In this document: positions 46,992 to 55,585 of the stretch, one piece after another | Layout of the letters: each line of letters starts with the position of its first letter | Position numbering within the stretch: the stretch's first letter is position 1 | NCBI GenBank assembly: GCA_014237395.1 | Contig: JABZFP010000029.1 | Span: 238,537-302,536 of the forward strand | Reading direction: 5' to 3' | From: Desulfobacteraceae bacterium | GTDB lineage: Bacteria; Desulfobacterota; Desulfobacteria; Desulfobacterales; UBA5852 | Length of the DNA: 64,000 nucleotides | Position numbers and translations under genes: made by a program | Notes under the pieces: generated by a model | Seen by the model: the letters and a program-made list of their open reading frames with translations, nothing else | Databases searched by the model: none | What the model was told of the DNA's origin: nothing

Positions 46992-47016
46992 GGGGTCAGG
47001 TCCGCTCTTGGCTCTT
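46992..47016 (-). repeat. RAYT-associated short repeat, copy at transposase 3' end
   Basis: In minus-strand sense it contains AAGAGCGGACCTGACCCC. The TGA within CCTGACC is the stop codon of the transposase, so the repeat encodes its last residues SQERT. Confidence 0.8.
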
Positions 47017-47976
47017 TAGTATGGATCCTTCTATTTTCTCCAGCCGGATGCGCAGCTTGCGGTCACCGGCCAGTTTCTTTCGCATGCGTTCAATCACGCT
47101 GCCGACGGTGCTATCATTGTTGATTTCAAAATGAAAACCGATTTGCCTTAAGGTATCCCTTCTTAGCTTTCTGGTAAGATATATCGCCACATTACGCGCC
47201 TCATTTTCTCGCCCTCGCCTCTTCTTTAGTATATCCGATTCCGCCATCTCGTAAGACTCGCATACAACCGCAACAATCCGACTCGTATCCGGCAATAACT
47301 CCCGGCTGGACGGCATATCTTTGTCTAATTTTTCTGCCCCGTATGTTGCCTTGATTCGCTCGATAAAGGATTTAGGACCTAAACACAGCGGCCATTTTTT
47401 CCCGCTGATGATTTTGCTGACTTCGCCTTCTTCCTCTAGCGAAACCCACTTTTTGTAGTATCGCAGCCAATCCTTGCGGTTTTTCGACAGCAGCGCCAGA
47501 ACATAATTTTTGTGAAGCCAATCCCATTTCCGGGCAATGGAGACATACCCTTTATGGCTGCTCCATTTATAATCATCGATCCTGCCCGTTAATCCGCCGC
47601 GCAGGGGATTGCGGTGAATATAGCGGACGGCCTGCAGCAAGTAGCTGTCCGTGTCGATGAGAATGGATTTGTATCGGCCCCGGAAAAGCTGGCCATCACA
47701 GTGATGGCGGCGGTTGTATCTCTGGGTGTAGATCCCGTTCAAATGGCGCATGGCTCTTGACAGGTTGGCTTCGGGGGTCTGGACGAGCAGGTGATAATGA
47801 TTTGGCATCAGGCAATAGGCCGCAATGCGTATATTCCAGATTTCCGAGGTTTCCTTTAACAACTCCGTAAATGCGGTATAGTCCGGCGCATCCGAAAAAA
47901 TAACCTCCGCCCGCCTGCCGCGGTTCATGACGTGGTACCATGCATCCGGATATTCAATACGAAGGGGTCGTGACAT
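46996..47976 (-). mobile_element. REP-associated tyrosine transposase (RAYT, IS200-like Y1 HUH family)
   Basis: A 326-residue single-strand DNA transposase. The HUH motif lies in AYCLMPNHYHLLVQTPE near residues 53-69. The catalytic Tyr is in the SILIDTDSYLLQAVRYIHRNPL region, and the N-terminal RPLRIEYPDAWYHVMNRGRR is diagnostic of RAYTs. A C-terminal basic extension of about 150 residues follows. It is flanked by inverted copies of a short hairpin-forming repeat (46992-47016 and 48007-48030), and more copies occur downstream, as expected for a RAYT that mobilises its own REP family. All catalytic segments look intact. Confidence 0.9.
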
Positions 47977-48006
47977 AGGGATTCGCTAACATGACCGCCC
48001 AAAAAA

Positions 48007-48030
48007 GGTCAAGAGCGGACTTGACCCCTT
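48007..48030 (+). repeat. RAYT-associated short repeat, copy upstream of transposase
   Basis: GGTCAAG-AGCGGA-CTTGACC forms a perfect 7-bp hairpin with a 6-nt loop, then CCTT. It lies about 30 bp upstream of the transposase start and is inverted relative to the 46992 copy. Confidence 0.85.
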
Positions 48031-48247
48031 GGGATTGTTGTAAAAGGAGGCAATATTTTATGTAAACCATTACCCACAAGGAATCATTTTTCACAAATAT
48101 TATCCGGCATGGTTTGCCGCTTTTGGTCTGAACCACTTCATTTTGTTGTTCTTTTTATTGCGCACATCAATATGGTGTAATCGGTACGGTTATTGCTGCT
48201 TGTACCTTCAGTGCTTCCGTCCATGAATCCGATCCCCTCATTTGGAG

Positions 48248-49684
48248 ATGAAAAAATTCATTTATCATACCAACCCCGCAATGCGTTCGAGCCGCCGTTT
48301 CCAGCGATCGCTCCGCAACGTGTTTATCGCCCTTCTTGCGACTTCCATACTCATCAGCTGGCCGGTAACTGCATCTGCTGGTGAATCTTCCTATTTAGCC
48401 TTCGCGTTTCAACCGGGGCCTGCTTTAGAGGGGTTTCAAAGCGATGCCGCCATGGCGTGGGACCATGTTGCCGCATCACCCCCTTACGCCGACGCAGTGC
48501 GTCGACGCGAATCGGTCCTGGGGACAGGTCTCATCGAAGACGCAATAAACCAACGGGCAACCCTTGGAACCCTATCGGTCTTCGCTGGTGATTCGCGTTG
48601 TGGTTTCTTTCTGGCCCGTATCTGCGTGGCACCGCGCCGCCTGCCTGGCGAAGCAGAAACGCCTCCCGACGGCAGGGCGACGCAGTCCCAGGAAGCGCCG
48701 CCGAATCGAGACACCATTGCCGCGTCCCTTTCCCTGCGAGAGGAATTTCGTGTCTACCTCGTGCAACAGGGCGACTCCCTGTGGAAGATCGCCCGGCGGT
48801 TCGACATGAACCACCGCGCATTGGCAACCGTCAATGGACTCGCCATCAGTGCGTCCTTGCAAGTTGGCCGGCCACTGAAGGTGAAGGCAGCCATGTCGCG
48901 GGAATTGCGCCTGGACCTGACCTCCGGCCCCCTTGCCAGGCACCCTTCCCTTTTGGAGCATATCCGGATGATCGACGGACGTCCGGTGCCCCGCTGGCTG
49001 GTAACGGATTATGTGGCCGACATCCTCGACAAGCGTCCTCCAGGATCCCCGGAAACGCCCCACGGGGGGCCCATGACTGACCTGACCATTGTGATTCAAT
49101 TCCAGCTGGTAAGAAATCTCCTGGAAGGGCGGGCGCGCCAGTATCACCCGATCGTGCTGGCCCATGCCCAAAAATTCAATCTCGACCCGGCCTTGATCAT
49201 GGCGATGATTCATACCGAATCCGCCTTCAATCCAAAAGCCCGCTCGCATGCTTCGGCCTATGGGCTCATGCAGCTGGTCCCCCACACGGCCGGCCGGGAG
49301 GCCTACCAACGGGTTTACGGCCAGCACCGCGAGTTGACGCCCCAGTATCTTTTCGATCCTCACAACAATATCGAACTGGGAACGGCCTATCTCCACATCC
49401 TGAAAAATAGCTACCTTCGATCCATCACCGATCCGCTAAGCCGCACCTACTGCGCCGTGGCTGCCTACCATGCAGGCCCTTCGAACGTTTGGAAAGCGTT
49501 TATTGCGGAACCGTTGATCAAAGAAGCCATCCCCGCCATCAACCGCCTAACCCCCGCGGATGTCTACCGGCGCCTCGTGGAAGCGCTGCCGTCCACAGCA
49601 AGCCGCAACTATCTCCGGGATGTGATCAAGCGGGTCAGTTTATACGGTGACGCGTTTGGGAAGAACAGCGGCACCCTGATCTGA
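48248..49684 (+). CDS. Exported lytic transglycosylase with LysM domain
   Basis: A protein of about 478 residues with a signal-like N-terminus (FIALLATSILISWPVTASA). A LysM module (YLVQQGDSLWKIARRFDMNHRALATVNGL) sits near residue 176. The C-terminal SLT domain has the catalytic Glu in MIHTESAFNPKARSHASAYGLMQLVPHTAG and a long MltC-like tail (YCAVAAYHAGPSNVWKAF). It cleaves peptidoglycan glycan strands and is anchored by LysM. The start is uncertain: the frame begins with TTG at 48242, and the ATG at 48248 follows GGAG directly. Confidence 0.88.
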   Translation: MKKFIYHTNPAMRSSRRFQRSLRNVFIALLATSILISWPVTASAGESSYLAFAFQPGPALEGFQSDAAMAWDHVAASPPYADAVRRRESVLGTGLIEDAINQRATLGTLSVFAGDSRCGFFLARICVAPRRLPGEAETPPDGRATQSQEAPPNRDTIAASLSLREEFRVYLVQQGDSLWKIARRFDMNHRALATVNGLAISASLQVGRPLKVKAAMSRELRLDLTSGPLARHPSLLEHIRMIDGRPVPRWLVTDYVADILDKRPPGSPETPHGGPMTDLTIVIQFQLVRNLLEGRARQYHPIVLAHAQKFNLDPALIMAMIHTESAFNPKARSHASAYGLMQLVPHTAGREAYQRVYGQHRELTPQYLFDPHNNIELGTAYLHILKNSYLRSITDPLSRTYCAVAAYHAGPSNVWKAFIAEPLIKEAIPAINRLTPADVYRRLVEALPSTASRNYLRDVIKRVSLYGDAFGKNSGTLI

Positions 49685-49710
49685 GCCCCCCGCACCCTCC
49701 GGGTTAAGTT

Positions 49711-50340
49711 TTATGTCCAGCAGATATAGATTTTAGATTTGCCGGTGACCACAGCGGATTTCCTGACCTGGCGAAAGTGTTGTTTCAGGAAACCGGCTTC
49801 GTGTTTCAGGATCTGAAGGGCTCTTTCCCGTCCCATGGACATGAGCCGGATATGGAAGAGCAGCCGAACCAACCTGTTTTCGGGCACCTCGTGCTCCATC
49901 ATCAGAAAAGGTTTTCCCGGTTTGAGGCACCGTTTGATTTCGTCGAGGGTGTTGGTCTGGGTGGCGCCCTTCAGCTCGTAGAGGGCATGGGAGCAGGTGA
50001 CAGCACTGAAGACACCCGCTTTGAATGGCAGCCGGCCGCAGTCCGCCTGGACCAGGCAGACCCGACCATTTTCCCTTGTTTTTTCGCGGGCCGCCGCAAG
50101 CATTCCCGAAGAGAAATCGAGCCCCACAACCAGTCCTTCCGCGCCAACCCGACCGGCCAGTGGCCGAAGGGCCGCCCCGGTGCCCGTGCAGATATCGAGT
50201 ACGCAATCTCCCGGTTCGGCACCTGTTTGTTCGGCCAGAATGTCGCGCAGCACACCCTGCTTGTCGCTGGCATGCAGGGCGACAAACCGGTCATAGAATT
50301 TCGAAAACAGATCATAATATTTCTGCCGGAATTTTCGCAC
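49711..50340 (-). CDS. Class I SAM-dependent methyltransferase
   Basis: A 209-residue methyltransferase of the UbiE/MenG layout: motif I VLDICTGTGAALRPLAGRVG near residue 45, GLDFSSGMLAAAREKTRENG, LVQADCGRLPFKAGVFSAVTCSHALYEL, and LKPGKPFLMMEHEVPENR. The substrate is unknown. It starts with GTG. Its first 39 codons and about 90 bp of upstream DNA are duplicated at 53188-53387. Confidence 0.88.
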   Translation of the reverse strand: MRKFRQKYYDLFSKFYDRFVALHASDKQGVLRDILAEQTGAEPGDCVLDICTGTGAALRPLAGRVGAEGLVVGLDFSSGMLAAAREKTRENGRVCLVQADCGRLPFKAGVFSAVTCSHALYELKGATQTNTLDEIKRCLKPGKPFLMMEHEVPENRLVRLLFHIRLMSMGRERALQILKHEAGFLKQHFRQVRKSAVVTGKSKIYICWT

Positions 50341-50430
50341 GGCGGTGTGCCTTTATGGGGTGATCCTTATGATCTTCGGATAAAGCGAAATAGCCAATAA
50401 TGAAATCGGCTCTTGCAGACAGGAGAAAAG
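50224..50430. repeat. Copy 1 of a ~200-bp direct duplication (start of methyltransferase gene)
   Basis: Nearly identical to 53188-53387, covering the first 39 methyltransferase codons, the upstream region and the TTAATGAAATC-like tract. The two copies bracket the NYN and C39-like genes. Confidence 0.85.
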
Positions 50431-50493
50431 GACCACCTGTAAATCTTTCAAAATAAAGCGTGTCTCCAGCCCCCCCAACAAGCCCTCTATGCT

Positions 50494-51216
50494 CTATTTC
50501 GATTTGAGTTTCACAAACACTTGGATATGCTCACCCGATTTCACGTTTTTGATCTCGATAGATCCAAGTGCAGCAACAAGCTCTTTCATTTTTGCATATC
50601 CATAAGCGCGCGGGTCAAATGAAGGATTGGTCTTCGAAATCTGGGAGCCTACCTGTGAAAGCGCGGCCCAGCCATCTTCTCGTGCAACCGCGTCTATTGC
50701 TTCTTTAAAAATCTTTTTGAGAGCTGTCAATTTTTTGGCCGCTGTATTCGAAAGACCCTGTCCTTTCTTTGGGCTTGCCTTAAGCACTTCGAGGTAAACA
50801 AATTTATCACAAGCGGCTACAAATGGTTCAGGCGTTTTCTGTTCACCGAAACCATAGACCGTAAGCCCATCCTGGCGAATGCGTGTGGCGAGACGCGTAA
50901 AATCACTATCGCTTGAGACGAGGCAGAATCCCTCGAAATTCTTGCTGTAGAGCAGGTCCATCGCATCTATGATAAGTGCGCTGTCGGTGGAATTTTTTCC
51001 GCTGGTATAACTGAACTGTTGTTCGGGTTGAATGGCATTTTTATGGAGGACGGCTTTCCAAGATTTTAGACTCGTAGTCGTCCAATCCCCATAGGCCCTC
51101 TTGACGGTTGGTGTTCCGTATTTGCTAATTTCCTTGAGCAGTTCGTCAGTCACAGCCGCCATAGCATTATCCGCATCAATCAAGACAGCAAGCCGATCGG
51201 TTTCACCGTTGCTCAT
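50494..51216 (-). CDS. NYN-domain ribonuclease with OST-HTH/LOTUS domain
   Basis: A 240-residue protein. The N-terminal NYN (PIN-like, LabA/DUF88) nuclease domain has acidic sites LIDADNAMAA near residue 12, YGDWTT, DSALIIDAMDLL near 78 and LVSSDSDFTRLATRIR near 98. The C-terminus (GWAALSQVGSQISKTNPSFDPRAYGYAKMKELVAAL) is an OST-HTH/LOTUS RNA-binding domain. The pair suggests an RNA-targeting nuclease. It is bracketed by the methyltransferase duplication. Confidence 0.88.
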   Translation of the reverse strand: MSNGETDRLAVLIDADNAMAAVTDELLKEISKYGTPTVKRAYGDWTTTSLKSWKAVLHKNAIQPEQQFSYTSGKNSTDSALIIDAMDLLYSKNFEGFCLVSSDSDFTRLATRIRQDGLTVYGFGEQKTPEPFVAACDKFVYLEVLKASPKKGQGLSNTAAKKLTALKKIFKEAIDAVAREDGWAALSQVGSQISKTNPSFDPRAYGYAKMKELVAALGSIEIKNVKSGEHIQVFVKLKSK

Positions 51217-51305
51217 TCTTTAGCCTCCACGTGGTTCATAAACTGACCAAATAAGGATAGTAACATTAAATTTTAAAGGCGTCCCTTTTCCTGATAGGTT
51301 GCAAA

Positions 51306-51330
51306 CAGTCAAAGGTAGACTTGACCTTTT
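51306..51330 (+). repeat. RAYT-associated short repeat, degenerate copy
   Basis: CAGTCAAAGGTAGACTTGAC, then CTTTT: retains the hairpin arms GTCAA / TTGAC but has lost the AGCGGA loop. Confidence 0.6.
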
Positions 51331-51421
51331 TATTCCCACAGATAGTTGCATTTAGATACGCAAAATTAAATGCCCGCCCCCTAATCCGACCCTGCCCCAT
51401 TTGATCCCCTTACCCCTTTAC

Positions 51422-51451
51422 AAAAGCCAAGAGCAGACCTGACCCCATTTT
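51422..51451 (+). repeat. RAYT-associated short repeat, copy
   Basis: Contains GCCAAGAGCAGACCTGACCC in plus orientation followed by CATTTT, a one-base variant of the main form. Confidence 0.8.
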
Positions 51452-51589
51452 TTGAAAATCCAAAAATGGCAACCGATCCTTATCCAGATAACCCACACTG
51501 GCGTCTATATGGTTCAGCACCGCCCATCACTGGAGCACCCAGTGGATCACTGCAAGGGGTGCATTAATTAACGCTTGTCTTTGTATGCC

Positions 51590-51751
51590 ATGGGTATCAT
51601 GGAATGGATTGCCGATAAATATGAAGGGCGTCCCAAACCCTATCTCATAAATAGCAGATCTATTGGAACCACTAAGGACGTCCCCCTGCTATGGAAAAAG
51701 GTCTATAATATGATTTTCCAGTTTCATAATTCCGAAAATGTAATAAAATAA
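51590..51751 (+). CDS. Possible small ORF (53 residues), unrecognised
   Basis: An ATG-to-TAA frame reads MGIMEWIADKYEGRPKPYLI and continues to NMIFQFHNSENVIK. There is no clear ribosome-binding site and no recognised family. Aromatic/charged composition is protein-like, so it may be a remnant of a larger gene. Confidence 0.3.
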   Translation: MGIMEWIADKYEGRPKPYLINSRSIGTTKDVPLLWKKVYNMIFQFHNSENVIK

Positions 51752-51851
51752 GGGCCTATTTTCTAAATCGATATATAGGCCGGATCGTGGGTAGGGAGCT
51801 TCAATCTGGAATCACCATGCTAACCTTATTGAAAAAGACAGGAGAATGGGC

Positions 51852-52931
51852 ATGAAAGCAAAACGACATTTTATTTTTATCATGTTCACAATTAGTTTTG
51901 TTTTTCAAGTAGGGTTGCTTTCGGCTGTCATAGGCGCAGAGGAAGATGACTTGCCTAATTTCCATATCATCTCCAATGTGCCGTGGCACAAACAGATTAC
52001 GGGCATTTCCTGCGGGGCAGGCTCGCTCGAAATCGTATTCGATTACCATGGGCCGGATATCAATCAGAAAGAAATCGCGGATGTCGCCAGGACTTCCTCT
52101 TCGGGTACGTGGCCGGCGGACATTGTCCGCACCGGACATTTCAGTTACCTGAGTTCCGCCATGGGTTCATTTTACCCGGCGGTCGCTCCTGAAGCTGGAT
52201 TTGAGGAAAGACCCATTGGATATGCCTCCTTCTCCCATTCATCCAGCATTCCCTGGTTGGATGAACTCAAGCGCCTTATCGCCAATGACTATCCAGTAAT
52301 CGTTCTGATGGGATTTTATCCCGACAGTGATTCCGTCGGTCATTATCGGGTGGTGATTGGGTATGACGACGATCAGGAGTTGATATACTTCATTGATCCC
52401 TGGGGCCGGGATATCATGAAACCAAGCGATTTCACCGGCATCATTTCCTGGAGTTATGCGGACTTTGAAACGGCCTGGTTCTACACCGATGGTTCCGATT
52501 TGCCATTCTTCGGGGCTGTAATCATCCCGTGGGAAATTGAATTGGTTGCAGACATGAATGGAGCTACGATTTCTGTCGAGGCAAAGATCACGTATCCATG
52601 TCCGGCACCGATGGACAACGAACAATATCCTGCCGGGGACGTTAGAGCAGGAATTTATTTGCCGGAGGGTGTAACACTTGCAGAGGGCGAAAGCCGCATC
52701 ATCCAGATAGGCGATATGGCTGCCGGTGAAACCGAGACTGTCACATGGCAATTGACGTACGAAGGAGATCTAACCGGAAAAGAGATCAAAGTCATGGCAG
52801 ACGGTATCATCGACGGGGCGGTTCCGGACGCAGCTTGGGCGGGCAACACAAAATATTACCCGGCATATGCGTACATGGATATAATCGGCGGGGAAGCCGG
52901 CTTGCAGTTCATGGACCAAGTCAACCCTTGA
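51852..52931 (+). CDS. Exported C39-like peptidase-domain protein
   Basis: A protein of about 359 residues with a signal peptide (FIFIMFTISFVFQVGLLSAVIGA). The papain-like C39 pattern has the Cys in WHKQITGISCGAGSLEIVFDYHG near residue 45, the His in SVGHYRVVIGYDDD and the Asp in YFIDPWGRD. The C-terminal 140 residues are beta-rich (PCPAPMDNEQYPAGDVRAGIYLPEG). It could be a peptidase or a papain-fold isopeptidase-like protein; the substrate is unknown. AGGAG lies 7 nt before the ATG at 51852; another ATG is at 51846. Confidence 0.78.
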   Translation: MKAKRHFIFIMFTISFVFQVGLLSAVIGAEEDDLPNFHIISNVPWHKQITGISCGAGSLEIVFDYHGPDINQKEIADVARTSSSGTWPADIVRTGHFSYLSSAMGSFYPAVAPEAGFEERPIGYASFSHSSSIPWLDELKRLIANDYPVIVLMGFYPDSDSVGHYRVVIGYDDDQELIYFIDPWGRDIMKPSDFTGIISWSYADFETAWFYTDGSDLPFFGAVIIPWEIELVADMNGATISVEAKITYPCPAPMDNEQYPAGDVRAGIYLPEGVTLAEGESRIIQIGDMAAGETETVTWQLTYEGDLTGKEIKVMADGIIDGAVPDAAWAGNTKYYPAYAYMDIIGGEAGLQFMDQVNP

Positions 52932-53187
52932 CGCATGCTTTAATTTCTACAAGGGGCGATCTGACCCGATCGCAGATTTGATAGGGGAAAAAGGGTAGTT
53001 GGCGGAGTCCGGATCTGTCAGCCATTTGGTTATCGAATTCATAGGCGGTCTGTTTCGGTTGCCTCCGTGAGTAGTTAATAATTAAAGTACGAGCCCATTC
53101 AGTTACCCCAGGAGGCCCGGTAGAATACAACAAGTTCAGGAACCTGAATAGTTGCTTAAGTTAATTAGTTAAGAGCGTCCCTCTTTC
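52932..53187. other. Intergenic segment with a short repeat related to one near 55.2 kb
   Basis: 53011-53043 (GTCAGCCATTTGGTTAT core) resembles 55183-55215 (GTCAGCCATTTCGTTAT core). No gene is supported. Confidence 0.45.
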
Positions 53188-53304
53188 CGTTTGTTGGGCA
53201 AGGATGTCGCGCAACACCCCCTGCTTGTCGCTGGCGTGCAGGGCGACAAACCGGTCATAGAATTTCGAAAACAGATCATAATATTTCTGCCGGAATTTTC
53301 GCAC
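53188..53304 (-). pseudogene. Truncated methyltransferase gene fragment (first 39 codons)
   Basis: Translates like residues 1-39 of the 49711-50340 methyltransferase, with its GTG start at 53304, and ends abruptly at 53188. The duplication continues upstream through the promoter area to about 53387. No later methyltransferase motif is present. Confidence 0.85.
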
Positions 53305-53360
53305 GGCGGTGTGCCTTTATGGGGTGTCCCTTATAATCTTCGGAAAAATAATTTTAGCCA

Positions 53361-53582
53361 TTAATGAAATCTGCGCTTAGGAGAAGAGATTTTCTGCCTT
53401 TACTCCTTTACATGAGCCAAGAGCGGACCTGACCCCATTATAACGGGAGTACCTCTATCCAAGAGCCAAGAGCAGACCTGACCCCATTCCTGACCCTATT
53501 CTTAATGAAATCGGCGCTTAGCGAAAAGAGATTTTCTGCCTTTACCCCTTTTCATGAGCCAAGAGCGGACCTGACCCCATTT
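53361..53582. repeat. Tandem ~80-bp repeat with three short-repeat units
   Basis: 53361-53439 and 53502-53582 are near-identical units (TTAATGAAATC...GATTTTCTGCC...CATGAGCCAAGAGCGGACC). A third short unit, AAGAGCCAAGAGCAGACCTG, lies between them at 53461. All three are plus-oriented RAYT-type repeats (53414-53439, 53461-53488, 53556-53582). Confidence 0.85.
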
Positions 53583-53587
53583 TATGG

Positions 53588-54556
53588 TCATAGAAATTGA
53601 CTAACATATTCTTCCATGGAGATATTTTCTTCCCCACTGTACGCAAAACCATCGCAAAATATATCGTAGGTTACAGTCAAATCGGGGAAGGAACCCTGTT
53701 CTCTAAATACTTGGATAGGAACAGTTGTCACATTGAGGGTCGTCCCAGGATGAATAGCGTCATTTGCACCCCCGGCAAAAAACCGATAAGCTTTGTTTGG
53801 CCTATATGAAGATCTCGGGCGCTCAGGAATACCAGTGCGTCCATTTCCATCAAGACCATACCTATTTAGCCGAAGTGAGGAGGTTTCTTGTATGGCGATT
53901 GCCGGATACAAGGCAATTCCCTGGCCGACATTTTTTATCCCTATTACCATTTGAATACCAATCTTATTTCCGGTGGAACTCGCTGGTTCAAAATGGCAAT
54001 CAAGTTTCAACACAGGACGGGCTCTGCGTCCGAATCGGTCTGCCACCATGAATGCTTCCATAATCAAAAAGGAATCACCACTTCTGTAGTAGTACCTTTT
54101 TTGATTCTTTCCCATAGCCATATGGGTATTGGATTCGCTCCTTGGGATATATGTCACAACGAATCCAGAATCAGATTTGGTTTGTGATTTAGGTATTGAA
54201 AAATGTTCAACACCAACGATTCCAGGCGCAACCAAATGGGGTGTATTGTGTTGCAGTTCAGAGACGAATAATTTTAGTTTTTTGATAGGCTGAAGACGCT
54301 GGGCTATATCAGGCTCATTTGGTTTATCTGGTCGAGCATCAATTCCCCAAACAATTATGCCTCCATCAGAATTTGCAAAGCCGCTTAGGGCAATTGCGAA
54401 ATTTTTGCGATCGGATGCGGTCAGTGGAGCGCTATCGCCTTCTACTGTTTTAAAATCAAGCAGGAGATCTTCTTGCCATCCCTCTTCAATCAACTGATGA
54501 ATTAAATCAATGCCATTATCTTTCAATTGTCTAAACAAGCTACTTGCACCACTCAA
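53588..54556 (-). CDS. AlbA_2/Schlafen-type putative DNA-binding protein
   Basis: A 322-residue protein. The AlbA_2 domain (LLLDFKTVEGD, FAIALSGFANSDGGIIVWGIDA, LKLFVSELQHNTPHLVAPGI, FVVTYIPRSESNTHMAMGKNQKRYYYRSGDSF) fills residues 25-170. It resembles Schlafen-like nucleic-acid-processing proteins. The C-terminal half is beta-rich and unassigned. Translation starts with TTG at 54556 behind GGGAGG. It is the last gene of an AT-rich minus-strand set and is 16 bp from its upstream partner. Confidence 0.85.
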   Translation of the reverse strand: MSGASSLFRQLKDNGIDLIHQLIEEGWQEDLLLDFKTVEGDSAPLTASDRKNFAIALSGFANSDGGIIVWGIDARPDKPNEPDIAQRLQPIKKLKLFVSELQHNTPHLVAPGIVGVEHFSIPKSQTKSDSGFVVTYIPRSESNTHMAMGKNQKRYYYRSGDSFLIMEAFMVADRFGRRARPVLKLDCHFEPASSTGNKIGIQMVIGIKNVGQGIALYPAIAIQETSSLRLNRYGLDGNGRTGIPERPRSSYRPNKAYRFFAGGANDAIHPGTTLNVTTVPIQVFREQGSFPDLTVTYDIFCDGFAYSGEENISMEEYVSQFL

Positions 54557-54572
54557 AATACCTCCCTTTCTT

Positions 54573-55040
54573 TCATTTTCGTCTTAAAAAGTGCTGCAAG
54601 TATTTTTGCAACCTCGAGTTTTGTTCCATTAGATTCTCTTCGAATAAATCTCGTATACTTCGCAGCAAGATTTTGTGATGTTTCATCCTGGCTGCCATTT
54701 CTGTGCTTGGTGAATAATATGCCCAAATTTGATGTTTATAATTTGAAAAATTTTTCCTATCTATCTCTTTCAAATAAAGTCGAACGATATTTTCTTGTGC
54801 ATTCAATTCAGTAAATAATTGCGTTATTTGCATGTCTTTATCGCGATCTGAAATATTATTGTCGTAAATTATATCGCGTGACTTATTCATGGTGGCTTCC
54901 AATTGTCGGATAAATTCTGAAAACTCAATACCGCGTTGTTGTCGGATCCATTTTTGATATTCTGTTTTTCGTGTAAACCATGCGCCAAAAAAACCACCCA
55001 ACAAAGCAAATAACCCACTGATAAAACTAGAGCTTAGCAT
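54573..55040 (-). CDS. Small membrane protein with helical cytoplasmic region
   Basis: A 155-residue protein with one N-terminal transmembrane segment (FISGLFALLGGFFGAWF) and a long helical, charged remainder that is coiled-coil-like (EFSEFIRQLEATMNKSRDI). No recognised domain. It is spaced 16 bp from the AlbA_2 gene, so the two are co-transcribed. Confidence 0.65.
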   Translation of the reverse strand: MLSSSFISGLFALLGGFFGAWFTRKTEYQKWIRQQRGIEFSEFIRQLEATMNKSRDIIYDNNISDRDKDMQITQLFTELNAQENIVRLYLKEIDRKNFSNYKHQIWAYYSPSTEMAARMKHHKILLRSIRDLFEENLMEQNSRLQKYLQHFLRRK

Positions 55041-55182
55041 AATGAATCCTTTGAAACGTTAGATGTCAGGAAGGAGCCGCCTGTACCAGGGTATTTGGCG
55101 TTTCTGACAATTCCCTGATTTTTTTGGTTGGTGATTTTAGTCTGTCGCCGATATTGAATGAGAAGGGATATTAGAAAGCGCA

Positions 55183-55215
55183 TAGGTCTGTCAGCCATTT
55201 CGTTATTGGTTTCAT
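55183..55215. repeat. Short repeat related to one at 53011-53043
   Basis: The GTCAGCCATTTCGTTAT core and TTTCATA end correspond, with several mismatches, to the other copy. Both encode ...NMADR... on the minus strand. Confidence 0.45.
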
Positions 55216-55271
55216 ATCGAGTGGAATTCACCTGTTAAGAGTTGAGACCTTCCCCTTGTTATGATTTGGTT

Positions 55272-55514
55272 CTAATTTAAAATTCTGACCTCAGCGCCCA
55301 GATAGGAAGCGAATATTACAATTGCTAAACCAAACAACTGAAGAAAGAACGGATTTTTGGCTTCTGACCAATGGAGCAACAAAAATAACAATGAAACTGG
55401 AGATACAAGTATGCAAAATATGCCCCACCATATACTTTCTTTGAATGCCGCAATAAGAAATCCTATGCCTCCTATGACAAATATAAAAACCCCGAAATAC
55501 GCGAATATTTCCAT
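55272..55514 (-). CDS. Small two- or three-helix membrane protein
   Basis: An 80-residue protein that is almost entirely hydrophobic (IFAYFGVFIFVIGGIGFLIAAF; WWGIFCILVSPVSLLFLLLHW; LFGLAIVIFASYLGAEV). Family unknown. It lies in the AT-rich block between the AAA ATPase and the other small membrane protein. Confidence 0.6.
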   Translation of the reverse strand: MEIFAYFGVFIFVIGGIGFLIAAFKESIWWGIFCILVSPVSLLFLLLHWSEAKNPFFLQLFGLAIVIFASYLGAEVRILN

Positions 55515-55560
55515 GCTTTTTACTTCAAAGGCAGACCCGCTTCCCGGCCTCTATTCAAAT

Positions 55561-55584
55561 ATCAAAGGCGGACTTGACCCCTTT
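55561..55584 (+). repeat. RAYT-associated short repeat, degenerate copy
   Basis: ATCAAAGGCGGACTTGACCC, then CTTT, lies just after the AAA ATPase stop codon (minus-strand gene). Confidence 0.65.
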
Positions 55585-55585
55585 C

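Larger units (their letters stand above)
51217..51589. other. Intergenic region with degenerate repeats
   Basis: Holds the RAYT-type repeats at 51306 and 51422 and a further degenerate CCTGCCCCATTT trace near 51390. No gene is supported. Confidence 0.5.

Noticed and set aside
53411..53582. Repeated AAGAGC units resembling a CRISPR array
   Set aside because: Spacing is irregular, units sit inside a larger duplication, and no cas gene is near; it belongs to the RAYT repeat family.
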